In this document: positions 22,855 to 33,143 of the stretch, piece by piece
Layout: the number at the start of each line of letters is the position of its first letter
Numbering within the stretch: position 1 is the stretch's first letter
From: Rhododendron vialii
Taxonomy: Eukaryota; Streptophyta; Magnoliopsida; Ericales; Ericaceae
Length of the DNA stretch: 64,000 nt
NCBI RefSeq assembly: GCF_030253575.1
Contig: NC_080567.1
Location: forward strand, 38,345,501 to 38,409,500
Direction of reading: 5' to 3'
Notes under the pieces: model-generated
What the model was told of the DNA's origin: nothing
What the model saw: only the letters and a program-made list of their open reading frames with translations
The model's database searches: none
Position numbers and translations under genes: made by a program

Positions 22855-23780
22855 GAAAATGTGGAGTTGAGGCAAGTTGGGAGAAATCAGCACCTACTGG
22901 CACATCAGAATAAGTGATTGTTTGATCATGTTATAGGGCAGTCCTCGACTCTGTATCAACCGCCTCAGTTTCCAGATTTAGAGGTCAGCGACAACTTTGC
23001 CGAGAGCAGTTTGGATTGATTTTGGATTTCCATGATGCATGAAGCTAGGGTGGTGGTGTCATTTTATGTGTTTATTTCATGTTTTTCAGTGTCGGTGGAT
23101 TATATTTGTTTTTCTAGTATTTGGGTCCGTAAAAATTTAGTTACGGATGTTTAAATCTCTTGTTGGACTTTGTTTGGTTGGCACCAATGGAAGCATGTTG
23201 GTAGCTAAGGGTAAGGTGGCGGCTAGTCTGGGTAGATGACCTTGCGCTACTATAGGCCGCCGCCTAATTTGTAGTTTCCCTTTCGTTCGGAACCATGGTC
23301 ATTATAAGCCTAATTAAGTCCTTAGTGGACCTTGTGCACGTTGTTAAACTCTCGTTCATGCATGTTTTATGTTAATGTTGCTAATTTTGTGGAATCGTGA
23401 CTGTATATATATTGTGCTTTTATTCTTTGTCAGCGTTGTCTTTGATTGGCGCGTGGTGGCCTTTGTTTCGGTCCCACGTAGTTCGCCAAGCGCTTTTTGC
23501 ATGGAATGTTTGAGTGTTCTGGTGAGCGAGTGTAGCATCGTTGCCTTCGTGGGGGCATTTATCTCTGCATGTGTTCCGGCACTAATTTTGTTCATCTTTT
23601 TGCCAAGGCATGCATGCTTTTGAGTTGCAGGTGAGTGAGGAGGCGAAAATTTTTCGACCCGCCTATTTCTTGTACAGCATACATAACCTTTGTATTCCCC
23701 TTCGTGTCTTGTTAGTCTTTGTTTTGTTATTTTTCTTTTCGTTCGTTACTAGGGACTAGCAACGCTCAAGTTGGGGGATG
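21447..23780 (+). other. Athila internal non-coding region
   Basis: About 2.3 kb with no domain I can recognise. Two G-rich purine tracts resembling a polypurine tract occur internally (about 22157-22172 and 22678-22688), besides the one at the LTR border. Internal tracts like these are commonly seen in Athila elements behind the coding part. The short ORFs here are not supported. Confidence 0.6.
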
Positions 23781-25174
23781 TGATAGGCGCGTGGAATTCA
23801 TGAATTTAAGCGCCTAAGTAGGGAAATTAGCGCGTTAGACGTGCATTTAATTCTCATTTTTCCATTTAATGCGTGCACGAGGTTGGATTTTGTGTTTGTG
23901 CCTAATTTGCAGGAAATTGAGATGTTTTGGCGCTAATGAGAAGTACCCGGTAGGCCGTGATAGAGCTTGTGAGTGTGAAAGGCTGTGGAGACTAAGTGTT
24001 GGAGTGAAATTGACGAGGAAATCACCGTAGTCATTCGCGAGCGCTACAAGAAAGTGGTATAGCGCTCAGAAGTGGATAGCAAAGTCCACAAAGTGATCAG
24101 AGAGTTGGCTAGCGCTACACCCTTTTTGGTGTAGCGCTACCTAAAGGTTAAGAGAGAACATTGGCCAAAGCTAGGTCAACGGAGTCAACGCCTCAAACAA
24201 GTTCGCAAGCGCTATACCATTTTTTGTATAGCGCTACCGAGGGGCTTAAAAAGGGCCTCGAACGTTGACGTTTTGGGTTAAGCCGGTTCCAATTCCGATT
24301 AATTTTAGGATTTTTATTGTTTTTAACGGGGATTAATATAAATACCTCGTTTTAAGTTAGTTTTAGGGTAGATTTTTCATTCCAGACTTTTACGTAGCAG
24401 CTTTTTCACTAACGTTGTTTTGTTTTCTCTCAGTTCTTAAGTTTTCTGCACTATTTCTTTCAATCGCTTGGATTCTGGTAACGTTTGTCGAATTTCTTCG
24501 TTAATTAAAGTTGTTCGTTATTATCTATTCTACGTGGATCTTTCTTTTATTTTTTTTCCGTCTCTTCTGCAATAGATGATCATGTTTCGATCTAGGGTTT
24601 TATTTTCTGTTATTTCAAGCATGCGTGAGTAGTTCCCCAGGGTGCAGCCACGGGACGAAGGCGTCCTGTGACTAGTTTAATCAATGTTTTACCTCGGGTA
24701 CGAATTAATTCGTTTTTCCAACAGTTTTGGGATATGAAAGAAAATCCCTTTCTAATAAACAAAACCCAGGCATCATCAGATTTTAAATGCGCATGAGAGC
24801 TGGTGACAAGTGGTGGGCATTTATTAGGAACCCCTTTTTTCTTATTCTGAGATCAGTGAATTGAATAATTGTGTCCCGAGTAAATATTGGTTAGGCTAGT
24901 TGCAGACGCTGGGTTCCCACGGCTGTACTCTCCTTTAAATTTATAGTTAATTAAATCAATTCAGTGATTTAGGTAGTAAATCAATCAATCAAACAAAGGG
25001 TGGCTACCTAAGAGCCAGATTAAACTAAAGTTCATCACAATTGAGTCAACACCGTCCGTCCGTCTCTGTGGTTCGACTCCGGTACTTCCGGAATTATTGT
25101 GCTACATTGGTCGAGAGTCCTACGCTTGGGACGCGTTTTTAGTCTTTATTTATTAACACCCGGTCGGTCAAGCA
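23781..25174 (+). repeat. Athila 3' LTR
   Basis: Near-identical to the 5' LTR over its full length (1394 versus 1393 bases) and followed by the target duplication CTCAC. Confidence 0.92.
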
Positions 25175-25280
25175 CTCACCCTTATCACATAAAAGTTTGG
25201 CCTACAACTAACAAATGCTCAAAAAAAATTTGAACAAGTTTGAACAAAAAATTATTAGAGTAAACACCCCAACTATATAA

Positions 25281-25700
25281 TATGGGTAAATTTCACTAAC
25301 CTCCCCAAGGTTTTTGACAAAAACAGAGATCTCCCTGAGGTTTCTGAAATGTCAATAACATTCCTTACTTTTACTTTTACCAGCGGTTTGGATTGGGGGT
25401 TGGTGTTGTGCAGCTGCTACACAGCATCGTGCTGTGTGGCTCAGACGCCGTCTATTCAGCAATCCAACGATTTAAATCTCATCTACACTCATGTTGCATC
25501 TGAACCGTTCATTGTCAAAATGAGATTTGAACGGTTGGATTGCTGAACGGACGGCATCCGAGCCATGTAGCACGGTGTTGTGCAGCAGCTGCACAGCACC
25601 AACCCCGAATCCCGTTTTATATGTTAACAGAAGTTGCTGATGAAGTCATATTATGTGCTTCAAACTAACAAAAATGCCTTTTTGACCTCTCATTATTCTA
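25281..25700. mobile_element. Dispersed repeat holding a foldback MITE
   Basis: 25281-25372 (GGTAAATTTCACTAACCTCC, then CTGAGGTTTCTGAAATGTCA) recurs near 40548-40640. Inside, about 25393-25613 is a near-palindrome whose arms start GGGGTTGGTG and contain TGTGCAGCWGC and GGATTGCTGAAC blocks. This looks like one MITE inserted in another, older repeat. No coding. Confidence 0.55.
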
Positions 25701-25992
25701 AATCCATTGTGTTTTTCACCCATATTTCATTCTAGATTCTAATTGTGCCGCAATGATGCCTATTGTCTTGGATATTACTAGAGAGAAAGCAAAGGAATCT
25801 ATCAGGTATTCCATTTCATATATGATTAAAAAGATAGACAGCAATGACTATAATCAATTTGCTCAAAAAAGAAAAATAACAAATTTGTAGTAGTTAGTTT
25901 TTTATATACTACAAAGTAAATGAAGGGTGGTTTGGCTTTATAATCTTTTTGGATTTTTTTTTTTTCCGTCTTCGTTCAAATGTGACACACAG

Positions 25993-26069
25993 GGACACAA
26001 CTACCGGAAGTACAAGAACCCAGCCAATGTGGATCACCAGAAGAAGAAGTTGGGTTACACTATGAACAA
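25993..26069 (+). other. Isolated exon-like fragment
   Basis: A 77-base open stretch bordered by a pyrimidine-rich acceptor (CACACAG) and a strong donor (AAG|GTAGGT). It encodes GHNYRKYKNPANVDHQKKKL plus GYTMNK in one frame. No flanking exons were found and I do not recognise the protein. It could be a relic of a gene disrupted by the element that starts at 26075, or a captured exon. Confidence 0.3.
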
Positions 26070-26074
26070 GGTAG

Positions 26075-26770
26075 GTGATACGAACTTCTTGAATCTCTCA
26101 AAAATAAAAAATACTCCGTAGAATAAAGAAGAGAGTCCCGCTTCTAGGGGAAATGCCTATGATTGGCTCAAATTTAATTGCAGACCCCCAAAGTCTTGAA
26201 AAAATATCGGAACCAACGTAATCTCTTCCATCAGATATTCTCCACCATTAGAACGGCGGGAATCCTACTTTACTTTTGGACTCATTTTTTTTTTTTGGTT
26301 ACTTCGGACTCATCTATTTGATCAATAGCAACGTAGTATAACCGACCGTTTCCATGACTTTCGGCTATGGCTTGTGAGTTTGCATCTTCCTGATCACATG
26401 GTACTTGAATTGTTGATTGTTGATTCAGCTTCTCAACGATTTTCTTGATTCTTTTGTATTGTTGTCCGATAACAAGAGAATTAGCATGTTGTTCCGAATG
26501 CATCCACTGTTTGTCCATACTCGTGCTTTGATGAAGCAAAGCATCAAAGGCTCTGAAACCATTTGATACAAACTTCTTGAATCAAGAATAAAAATAGAAA
26601 TGAAAGAAGAGAGAGTCCCGCTTCGGTGGAAGACCTCTAATTAGCTCAAACTGAACCGGACCTTTGTACCTCACACTAGAAGATTTTTTTTTTTTTTTTG
26701 TCAAACGGAAATATACACTAGAAGATCTTTGATTAATACAGTATAAACTTCCCTTCAATTGATACATAAC
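26075..26770 (-). mobile_element. Candidate miniature LTR element (TRIM-like or copia relic)
   Basis: Two direct repeats start TGATACRAACTTCTTGAATC at 26075 and 26564 and continue to a shared GAGAGTCCCGCTTC block. On the - strand a methionyl-tRNA-like ATGGTTTCAGAGCC follows the repeat at 26564, as a primer-binding site would. The interior (26282-26563) is only ~280 bases. The outer end near 26770 and the target duplication could not be defined. Old and degraded. Confidence 0.4.
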
Positions 26771-28320
26771 CAGAGAGATTTTTGAATCTTATATACATCT
26801 ATATACCAAAACAGTGCGGCCTTTGAATCTTATACATAAATCTAAAAATCTCAACCCTCTATTTCAATATCTAACGGTCTAGGTTGATTTCGGATAAACA
26901 TAAATCTAGGCCACTCATGTTTTGGGTGAATTCATCCAATGGCCCCCATCTAGCGACTAAAAAAGGAATCAGGCATTGATAAGGAATCCCGCCACACTCT
27001 CTCCAAAAAAAAAAAAAAACATCTCTCTTCCTCTCTGATTTCATTGCCCTCACTCCATCCAACATGGCCTATTTCAACCAAACAAAAAAATGCTACGTAA
27101 TAAATTAGGTAACCAAACCTTGTCATCTCTAAACTTAAAACAATTTTTGCTCAATGTGATTATTACATGCATTCCAAACATGAGGCGCGTCGCTGCATAA
27201 TTTTCCAACCAAGTTATTTTCCAACCAAGTTCAACTGTTCAAGTGACAGTTCCAGGGACAACTAGTGGTAGAAAAAAGGAGAGGAGAGTGACCACACAAA
27301 AGCCAGTCATGAAAGCAAGCATACAAGAGAATAGAAGTATTAGCAAAAAGGTGGATGAATTTGTTGGTTTGGAGAACACAAATTCTCGTTTTAGTTTCTT
27401 GAAGAAACAGTGAAACACCTTATCGAATAGGGGATCTCAATGCATCTTAATTTTCACCCGATAATTTTTTTTTTTTTTATCAGAATTGTCACCCAATAAT
27501 TGCATCTAAATTTTTCAAGCATAATCTGCTTTTGAGAAATTACGTCACATCAGTTTCACGGTCAAGGAACTTCCGATATTGTACGGAGGATGTGAAAATC
27601 ATATCTCATATTGTCCAGCTATATTTTTCGGTAGTCTCATTTCATCACTGAGACAAATAAGTGGGAGGAGGTAGTCACTACTGAAGAGTGAAGGCAACAC
27701 AGACAACAAACCTATAAAGTTGCAGTAAGCTAGAGAATCAAGTAGATGGGGATCCATTACCACAAATATGTACTGTTAATTAAGTCACACACATAGAATG
27801 CTCCGAATAACAATTCAATCTTCATCAATAGCCAAGCAGATACAGCTAACGTATTGATAAATATCAGATTTTGCCTTCTATTCTAGCCTCATTGCAAAAA
27901 TGGCAACAGCAAAATGAGAGACCATAAATGTTTAGGGGCCTATACAAGGAGCTAAACATAATCCACAGAGAAATCATCAAATCAAAAGGTAATAATAGAA
28001 ACTACAAAAGAAGTCCCGATATAACACAGTAAACATTTGCTGAAATATAATCAACATACCCATTGTGACTAAATAATGACAGAGACTAGAAAAGCAGCAG
28101 CATCATTTCGCCTGCAATGAAGCTGACTGGGACTGAAATAACCAAACGCAAATGTCTAACAGGAAAACTACACTCACCTTACTCAAAGCATTATTGTACC
28201 GGTGAAAGAAATTAGTAGCAGAGGTATACTCACGTTTGATGGTGACCAAAGAGAGACAACCATTTTGAAACTTATTTCCTCTTACCCAACGGCTGCTGCA
28301 GATGTTTAAGATTATTTTCA
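26771..28320. other. Spacer and probable TOC receptor 3' UTR
   Basis: No gene recognised. The bases next to 28320 should be the 3' UTR of the TOC gene on the - strand; a 73-codon ORF overlapping its stop (28103-28324) is a shadow. A small 15-base direct repeat (TTTTCCAACCAAGTT) lies near 27200-27231. Confidence 0.4.
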
Positions 28321-31300
28321 TCATTGTCCAAACTCCAACTGTTGATGATAACCTAATAACTTTCTGAGTAGAGGAATGAGGCCAACTAAAGCTATTTGAA
28401 GCTGCTCTGAGCTATTCAAGCGGATACTGATTTGTCCGGAACCCCTGTTATTCAAATTAGCACGAGCAATCAAATTTGTAAACCGTCCAACAGGAATCTG
28501 GGAATGCACATTTCCTCCAATAGCAAGATCTCCATGCCAATCCATGACAGAAAGCCCAAGAGTTGATAGTGAACGACCCAGAGGATGATCTTTATCTCTC
28601 AAAGTGGCTTCCAAACAGCCACCATAAGCAACATCACCACGACCAGTCATGGCACCTCCAGACATAACCAAACGGAACCGTTTATTCACAATTAGTTTGT
28701 CCTCAACTTTTATCCCTGCTGTCAGGGCATCACCCAATAGAGTCGCTGAGATGCCTGCAGATGCCTTATTTCGCCTATAATTGCTAAACAGTGTCTCGCT
28801 GCGAAGAGTATAAGCCATGTCCTTTCCAAGAGTCTGCAAATCAAAACCGAAAGAAGTTGCTTTCCCCTCGCCATGCTTTATTGAACTAGCAATTTCCATT
28901 TGCAGATTGGCATCCTTCTTATCCTTGGTGACCTGCCCAGAGAAAGAAACAGGCAACGCTTGTTTAACCACAAACAGTTTCTCTACATTGACACCTTCGT
29001 AACCAATGTCATGATCCCAACCATGAGTATCTAGAACAGGTCTCACAACCCACTGGTTGGGAGACTCGAGATGGCGATAGCGATGAGTTGGATTGTCAGA
29101 ATCGAAAGAAGCAGGTAAGGCCAAATCCGGAATGGGAACGGGAACAGATGCTGCACCACCACTTTCTTCTCCCACCTCGTTACTGTAATCACTCGGCAAA
29201 TCCTTAGCTGAAGCTGCCATTTTCTTCATCATCTTCTGCCGCTTCCTCTCATCCTTCAACTGTTTCTTCATCAAAAGCTTTTCCCTAAGCTCCAGTTCTT
29301 CATAATAAGCTTTCTTCTGGGCTTTAGTAAGCTTTGCCAGCTGGGTCGTTGTCAATCGTTTAAACGAAGGCAACTTGTTGTATTCTGCCTCATAATCTGT
29401 ATCTGATAAGTCATCGAGATCATCATCCAAAGTGTCATCATCACCAAATTGTTCTTCTGGCAGTTTCAGCTGTGGCCTTGATTGGAGAAGCGATGAAAGA
29501 AGAAAAGGTAAAGGAGGTGCTTTTGTTCGAGCAGCAGAAGGCTTTCCAGGAGGACTATCTTGCAACTTTAGAAGTGTATTCGCTTCAGCCAAGATTTTTG
29601 ACGCGAAGGAGAGCAACAGCAAGTGGGGCTTCCAAACCTGACCATTTGGTAGTACTCTCTGACCAGCCCTGTTTGTTCTGCATGCTGAGTGGTTCTCTAC
29701 CAAAGAAACAGGGTTCATGAGCCGCATATCCCCAGCTGCCTGCCGTATTGCTTGCTGAACAACATGAGACCGCTGTGTCACAAACATGTCATAACTTGTA
29801 GCACTGCCATTTGGCCCCTCAGGCGGTGCCGAGGCTGCGTGAGTTAGAACCACAATCGCATTAAACCAAATCGAAGGCCCAAATATCTCAGTGATTGTAC
29901 GCAACAGAGGCATGTCACCAAAATCTCTGCTCTGCATATCCAATCTATCAAGATACAAAACAATATCTGGAGGTGTTTTCTTGATAAACCGCTTAACGGA
30001 TTGGAGGATCTTCTCATTATGGCGTTGGTCTGACCAGGAAGGTAGAAGACCAGGTGTGTCTATAACTCGGACCTTGATCCCCTGGACCGTACCCACAACA
30101 TCCTGAACTTTCTTTGTACCCATCTGAAAAGCATCAGTCTCAAACTTAACCTCATCAAAAATGGAGTTGATTGTTGCACTTTTACCGATTCCGCTTTTTC
30201 CAAGAACCATGATGATGCAAGAAAAGTCGAGGGGTTCCTGCCCAGCTGTTTCAAGCTGCTCTGCCATTGCACTGGCACGGTCAAAGCTAAAGGCATTGAC
30301 ACGCCCCCCATTTCTTCCTCTCAGCTGTTCAGCTAGCCCTAATCTGTATAAGACTTGAGCCACAACTACATTATGAGGAGTCTGCCCAAGCCTATGAGCA
30401 AGACGCAAGAATTTCACCCGTATCATCTGGAGTTTTTCACGGGTCTCATCGTTTTCCTCAGCTTCCCCATTTGTAGGATCGTCAGTTAGTTGGTTTTGCA
30501 TCTGAGATGAGGTTCCATTCACCCTAGGCTGTTGCACAACTCGATGAGCAGGTTCCAGCAGCGGGGCCACACGGCCAAGGCCAGCTGGACGAGCAGGTGT
30601 GGGGGTAGGATTTGCAGACTTCACCTCCGATGGAGAAACTTCAGGTGCAGGTTTAACATTCCTTTCTCCATTCCCTTGAATACTTTGCTTGACCACCTCA
30701 GCTTTAGCTCCTTCAATGTGAGGCTCCTTGGGCACAGCATAGGAAGTTTCAACAAGCTTATCTGTAGGCTGGAGTTGAGAACCCTCGATCTCTTTTGCCC
30801 CCATATCGAATGGAGAAGTTTGAATCTTCTCATCATCGAGCAAAGCAGCATTACCTGATTTGGACAACTTTTCAAGCTCTGGGGTAAATGTCCTTTCCTC
30901 AGAAGTAAAAAGCTTATCTTCAGGTTTCCCATTTGTTCCATGGTGACCTGAATCTTCTTTAGCTGACAGATGTTTCAATTCTTGCCCATCATCCTGATTT
31001 TCTAAGCCCAAGTTAGCTGAATCCTTGAGTTCTTCACTCATGCTGTTTCGATAAAAAGGAACTGGGCTTGTTGCAGCTTCGTCATTCGCTTCCCCACTTT
31101 TGTCACCTTTGTTTTCCGCATTCAGGCTAATCAAATTCCCATGTACTTCTTGAAGATCAGGAGCATCTTTATTTTCGCATCTCTTGTCATCATGATGGCC
31201 AGTGTCCAATAAAGCCGGAGTTTCTTTCACCCCCTCAGTCGACTCATCTCGACACAAACCTTCTCCAATGGATTCAACCTCCAACAGACCGGAGTTTTCT

Positions 31301-32013
31301 TTCACCTCATCAATCATTTCAGCTGGATGCAAAACGGGTTCAATGGATTCCACCTGCCGCTGAGAATTAGGGCTACTTCCCGCCAAACTTTGGGCATCCC
31401 CAACTTCAGTGTTGTCATCAACCAGTATTCCATCAGCAACTACACCAGATTTCTGATCTTCCTGAGAGCCATCTTTAAAATCTTCCATTTCACCGGCAGC
31501 AGAAATACCAGATACCTCCTCCAACTCACCCTCTCCAGCAATCGTTGACAAATCATTCTCGGTGCCATTCAATTCACCCGCTAGAAGTTTCTCCTTCTCA
31601 CTTTCCACATAATTGATTTCCCCCTCCGTTGCCTCATCAACAGACTCTCCACCGGCAAAACCTTCTATCTTGTGTTCAACAACAGGGAGCTCCTCCTCAT
31701 GATTACCAACCACAACAGGACCCCCAATTGCCTCTTCAAACTTCTCAACGTCATTTCCCACACTCACATCCTCATCAACCTCTACAGAACCAACCACATG
31801 CCCAACATTGCCAACACAATAATCCCTGTTGACCCCAATAACCTCTGGAAAAACTCTTGGTGTCTCAGCGGAAATCGCCTCCTCAAAAACTTCGTCCCCT
31901 TCTGATTCCCTAGACTCGTCAGACCCAACCGCATCCCTTTCCTCGACTCTCGATTCCAAAACCTCATTTCCCACAACCATCTCTCCTAAATCAATCCCAA
32001 CCCCATTTTCCAT
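28321..32013 (-). CDS. TOC132: Translocase of chloroplast Toc159 family, TOC120/TOC132 type
   Basis: A single-exon coding region of 1230 residues. Toc159-family receptors sit in the chloroplast outer envelope and use GTP to admit preproteins; the 120/132 members favour housekeeping (non-photosynthetic) cargo. Residues 1 to ~540 are the acidic, low-complexity A domain with repeated FEEAI motifs (DEVFEEAI about 40-47, KFEEAIGG about 91-98). The G domain follows, with P-loop GKSGIGKS (605-612), DTPG (652-655) and LTHAA (723-727). From about 870 comes the M domain that anchors the protein (SPNQWVVRPVLDTHGWDHD onward). The start is the first ATG, MENGVGIDLGEM; the frame runs 28 codons further upstream but without an ATG and across a likely acceptor site. 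Its length fits TOC120/132 better than TOC159 or TOC90. Which of the two paralogues it is cannot be settled here, so the symbol is provisional. Confidence 0.9.
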   Translation of the reverse strand: MENGVGIDLGEMVVGNEVLESRVEERDAVGSDESRESEGDEVFEEAISAETPRVFPEVIGVNRDYCVGNVGHVVGSVEVDEDVSVGNDVEKFEEAIGGPVVVGNHEEELPVVEHKIEGFAGGESVDEATEGEINYVESEKEKLLAGELNGTENDLSTIAGEGELEEVSGISAAGEMEDFKDGSQEDQKSGVVADGILVDDNTEVGDAQSLAGSSPNSQRQVESIEPVLHPAEMIDEVKENSGLLEVESIGEGLCRDESTEGVKETPALLDTGHHDDKRCENKDAPDLQEVHGNLISLNAENKGDKSGEANDEAATSPVPFYRNSMSEELKDSANLGLENQDDGQELKHLSAKEDSGHHGTNGKPEDKLFTSEERTFTPELEKLSKSGNAALLDDEKIQTSPFDMGAKEIEGSQLQPTDKLVETSYAVPKEPHIEGAKAEVVKQSIQGNGERNVKPAPEVSPSEVKSANPTPTPARPAGLGRVAPLLEPAHRVVQQPRVNGTSSQMQNQLTDDPTNGEAEENDETREKLQMIRVKFLRLAHRLGQTPHNVVVAQVLYRLGLAEQLRGRNGGRVNAFSFDRASAMAEQLETAGQEPLDFSCIIMVLGKSGIGKSATINSIFDEVKFETDAFQMGTKKVQDVVGTVQGIKVRVIDTPGLLPSWSDQRHNEKILQSVKRFIKKTPPDIVLYLDRLDMQSRDFGDMPLLRTITEIFGPSIWFNAIVVLTHAASAPPEGPNGSATSYDMFVTQRSHVVQQAIRQAAGDMRLMNPVSLVENHSACRTNRAGQRVLPNGQVWKPHLLLLSFASKILAEANTLLKLQDSPPGKPSAARTKAPPLPFLLSSLLQSRPQLKLPEEQFGDDDTLDDDLDDLSDTDYEAEYNKLPSFKRLTTTQLAKLTKAQKKAYYEELELREKLLMKKQLKDERKRQKMMKKMAASAKDLPSDYSNEVGEESGGAASVPVPIPDLALPASFDSDNPTHRYRHLESPNQWVVRPVLDTHGWDHDIGYEGVNVEKLFVVKQALPVSFSGQVTKDKKDANLQMEIASSIKHGEGKATSFGFDLQTLGKDMAYTLRSETLFSNYRRNKASAGISATLLGDALTAGIKVEDKLIVNKRFRLVMSGGAMTGRGDVAYGGCLEATLRDKDHPLGRSLSTLGLSVMDWHGDLAIGGNVHSQIPVGRFTNLIARANLNNRGSGQISIRLNSSEQLQIALVGLIPLLRKLLGYHQQLEFGQ

Positions 32014-32301
32014 CAGAATAGGCAAACGCCAAGACTTCGAACCAAACCCTAGATTCACTGAAACACAATTACGAAAACCAAACCCCAAATTTACCAAACC
32101 GATTTAATCACAAAAACCAATATAGAAATCAAAATCCAAATACGACACACATATTACCAGACTAAAAGGAACGCATAACAGAAACAAATATTGATTATCT
32201 GAATTAGAGCACATAGAAATAAAAGAAACACATCAAAACATCAGATTTGGGCGTGTTGATGTCGTGAATTAGGGTTTTGCAGTAACTAATGACGAGTGAA
32301 A

Positions 32302-32338
<37 letters not shown>

Positions 32339-32406
32339 TACTAATTATCGAAAAACAGTTGATGTCGTGAATTAGGGTTTTGCAGTAACTAATGACGAGT
32401 GAAATG

Positions 32407-32437
<31 letters not shown>

Positions 32438-32560
32438 TACTAATTATCGAAAAACAACAGAAGCAAAGGGGCTTACCGGATACACAGACGATACAGATAG
32501 ATACATAGAGCGAGATGGGTTTAGGGAGAGAGAGAGAGAGAGGAGTTGAAATGAAGGAGT
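32014..32560 (-). promoter_or_regulatory. TOC receptor 5' leader with an intron
   Basis: On the - strand an acceptor (TGTGTTTCAG|TG, at about 32058) lies 45 bases before the ATG and a consensus donor (CCG|GTAAGC) lies at 32476-32475. A leader intron of about 419 bases is therefore likely. The non-coding first exon, from about 32477 upward, contains a GA run (32524-32542). An AAACCCTA telo-box motif occurs twice in the intron on the gene's strand. Confidence 0.55.
32255..32457. repeat. 103-bp tandem duplication inside the TOC leader intron
   Basis: Two near-identical copies start GTTGATGTCGTGAATTAGGG at 32255 and 32358. Each contains a TA microsatellite of slightly different length and ends TTATCGAAAAACA. 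Each unit carries one telo-box (AAACCCTA on the - strand). Confidence 0.9.
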
Positions 32561-32764
32561 AGGATTGAATTTGATCTGGTTGTCTATCTCTCTCTCCCTC
32601 TATTTTAGTTTATTTACTCTCTGTTCTAATCTCGACGCCAATCGTGTACCAGTAAACCAGTAGTAGGATGAATTAGGGATAAGAGTTCGATCGACGGACG
32701 GGAAAGCCAGTTCCTCGGGATCGTACGGCTTGAAAAGAGTCGGGTAGTTTTATTTATTTATTTT

Positions 32765-33143
32765 AGGGAAATTTATATAAATGGTCCTCCTAATTTTATC
32801 TAAGTGTCATTTTCGTCCTCCAAGTATCAATTGCAACTCTTTTGACCTTCAAGTTTGGTTTTCGTATCAAATTGGTTCAATTGATAACTTCTGTCAGTCA
32901 AACTGGATGAAAAAAAATCAAATTGATGGCAGTTTGGACGTTGCAGTTCGTACCAAGATGGTCCAATTAATGATGTCTGCCCTCAATTTGATTTTTTCCG
33001 TCCAATTTGGCTAACAAATGTTATCAATTGGACCAACTTGATACGAAAACTAAACTTGAAGGTCACAAGAGTTGCAATTGATACTGGAATAACGAAAATG
33101 AGACTCGGGTGAAACTTAGAGGATCATTTCTATAAATTTCCCT
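32765..33143. mobile_element. Foldback MITE upstream of the TOC receptor gene
   Basis: Imperfect inverted ends AGGGAAATTTATATAAATG and CATTTCTATAAATTTCCCT, with inner arms around AATTGCAACTCTTTTGACC and AATTGATAAC pairing with TGTTATCAATTGG. It lies about 200 bases beyond the presumed leader of the - strand gene. No clean target duplication. Confidence 0.6.

Larger units (their letters stand above)
17273..25174 (+). mobile_element. Gag-only Athila-class (Ty3/gypsy) LTR retrotransposon, very young
   Basis: A 7.9 kb element with LTRs at 17273-18665 and 23781-25174, both TG...CA, and an exact 5-base target duplication CTCAC (17268-17272, 25175-25179). The primer-binding site TGGCGCCGTTGCCGGGGA at 18670-18687 is the aspartyl-tRNA type used by the Athila/Tat lineage. 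A purine tract (AAGTTGGGGGATG) directly precedes the 3' LTR. It has one large gag-protease ORF and no reverse transcriptase, RNase H or integrase coding, so it is a non-autonomous element comparable to the TR-GAG class. By eye the LTRs differ at about three positions in nearly 1.4 kb, implying an insertion well under a million years old. The structure looks whole for its type. Confidence 0.93.
17031..25220. mobile_element. Foldback MITE split by the Athila element
   Basis: Left part 17031-17272 and right part 25175-25220 together form one element. GTTTGTTAGTT at 17035 pairs with AACTAACAAA near 25207, and the arm around AGAGAGGAATCGGAAAAG pairs with CTTTTCTGATTCCTCTC near 17245-17260. It was already present before the 7.9 kb Athila element landed in its right arm. 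Superfamily not determined. Confidence 0.6.

Noticed and set aside
22657-23623. Small ORFs in the Athila interior
   Set aside because: No domains, low complexity (lysine run from AAAAG repeats), and located in the non-coding part behind gag; not supported as env or polymerase.
32014-32097. 28-residue upstream extension of the TOC receptor
   Set aside because: It starts at TTG, repeats NLGFG-like sequence from the leader and crosses a likely splice acceptor; the ATG at 32013 matches the usual acidic N-terminus of the family.
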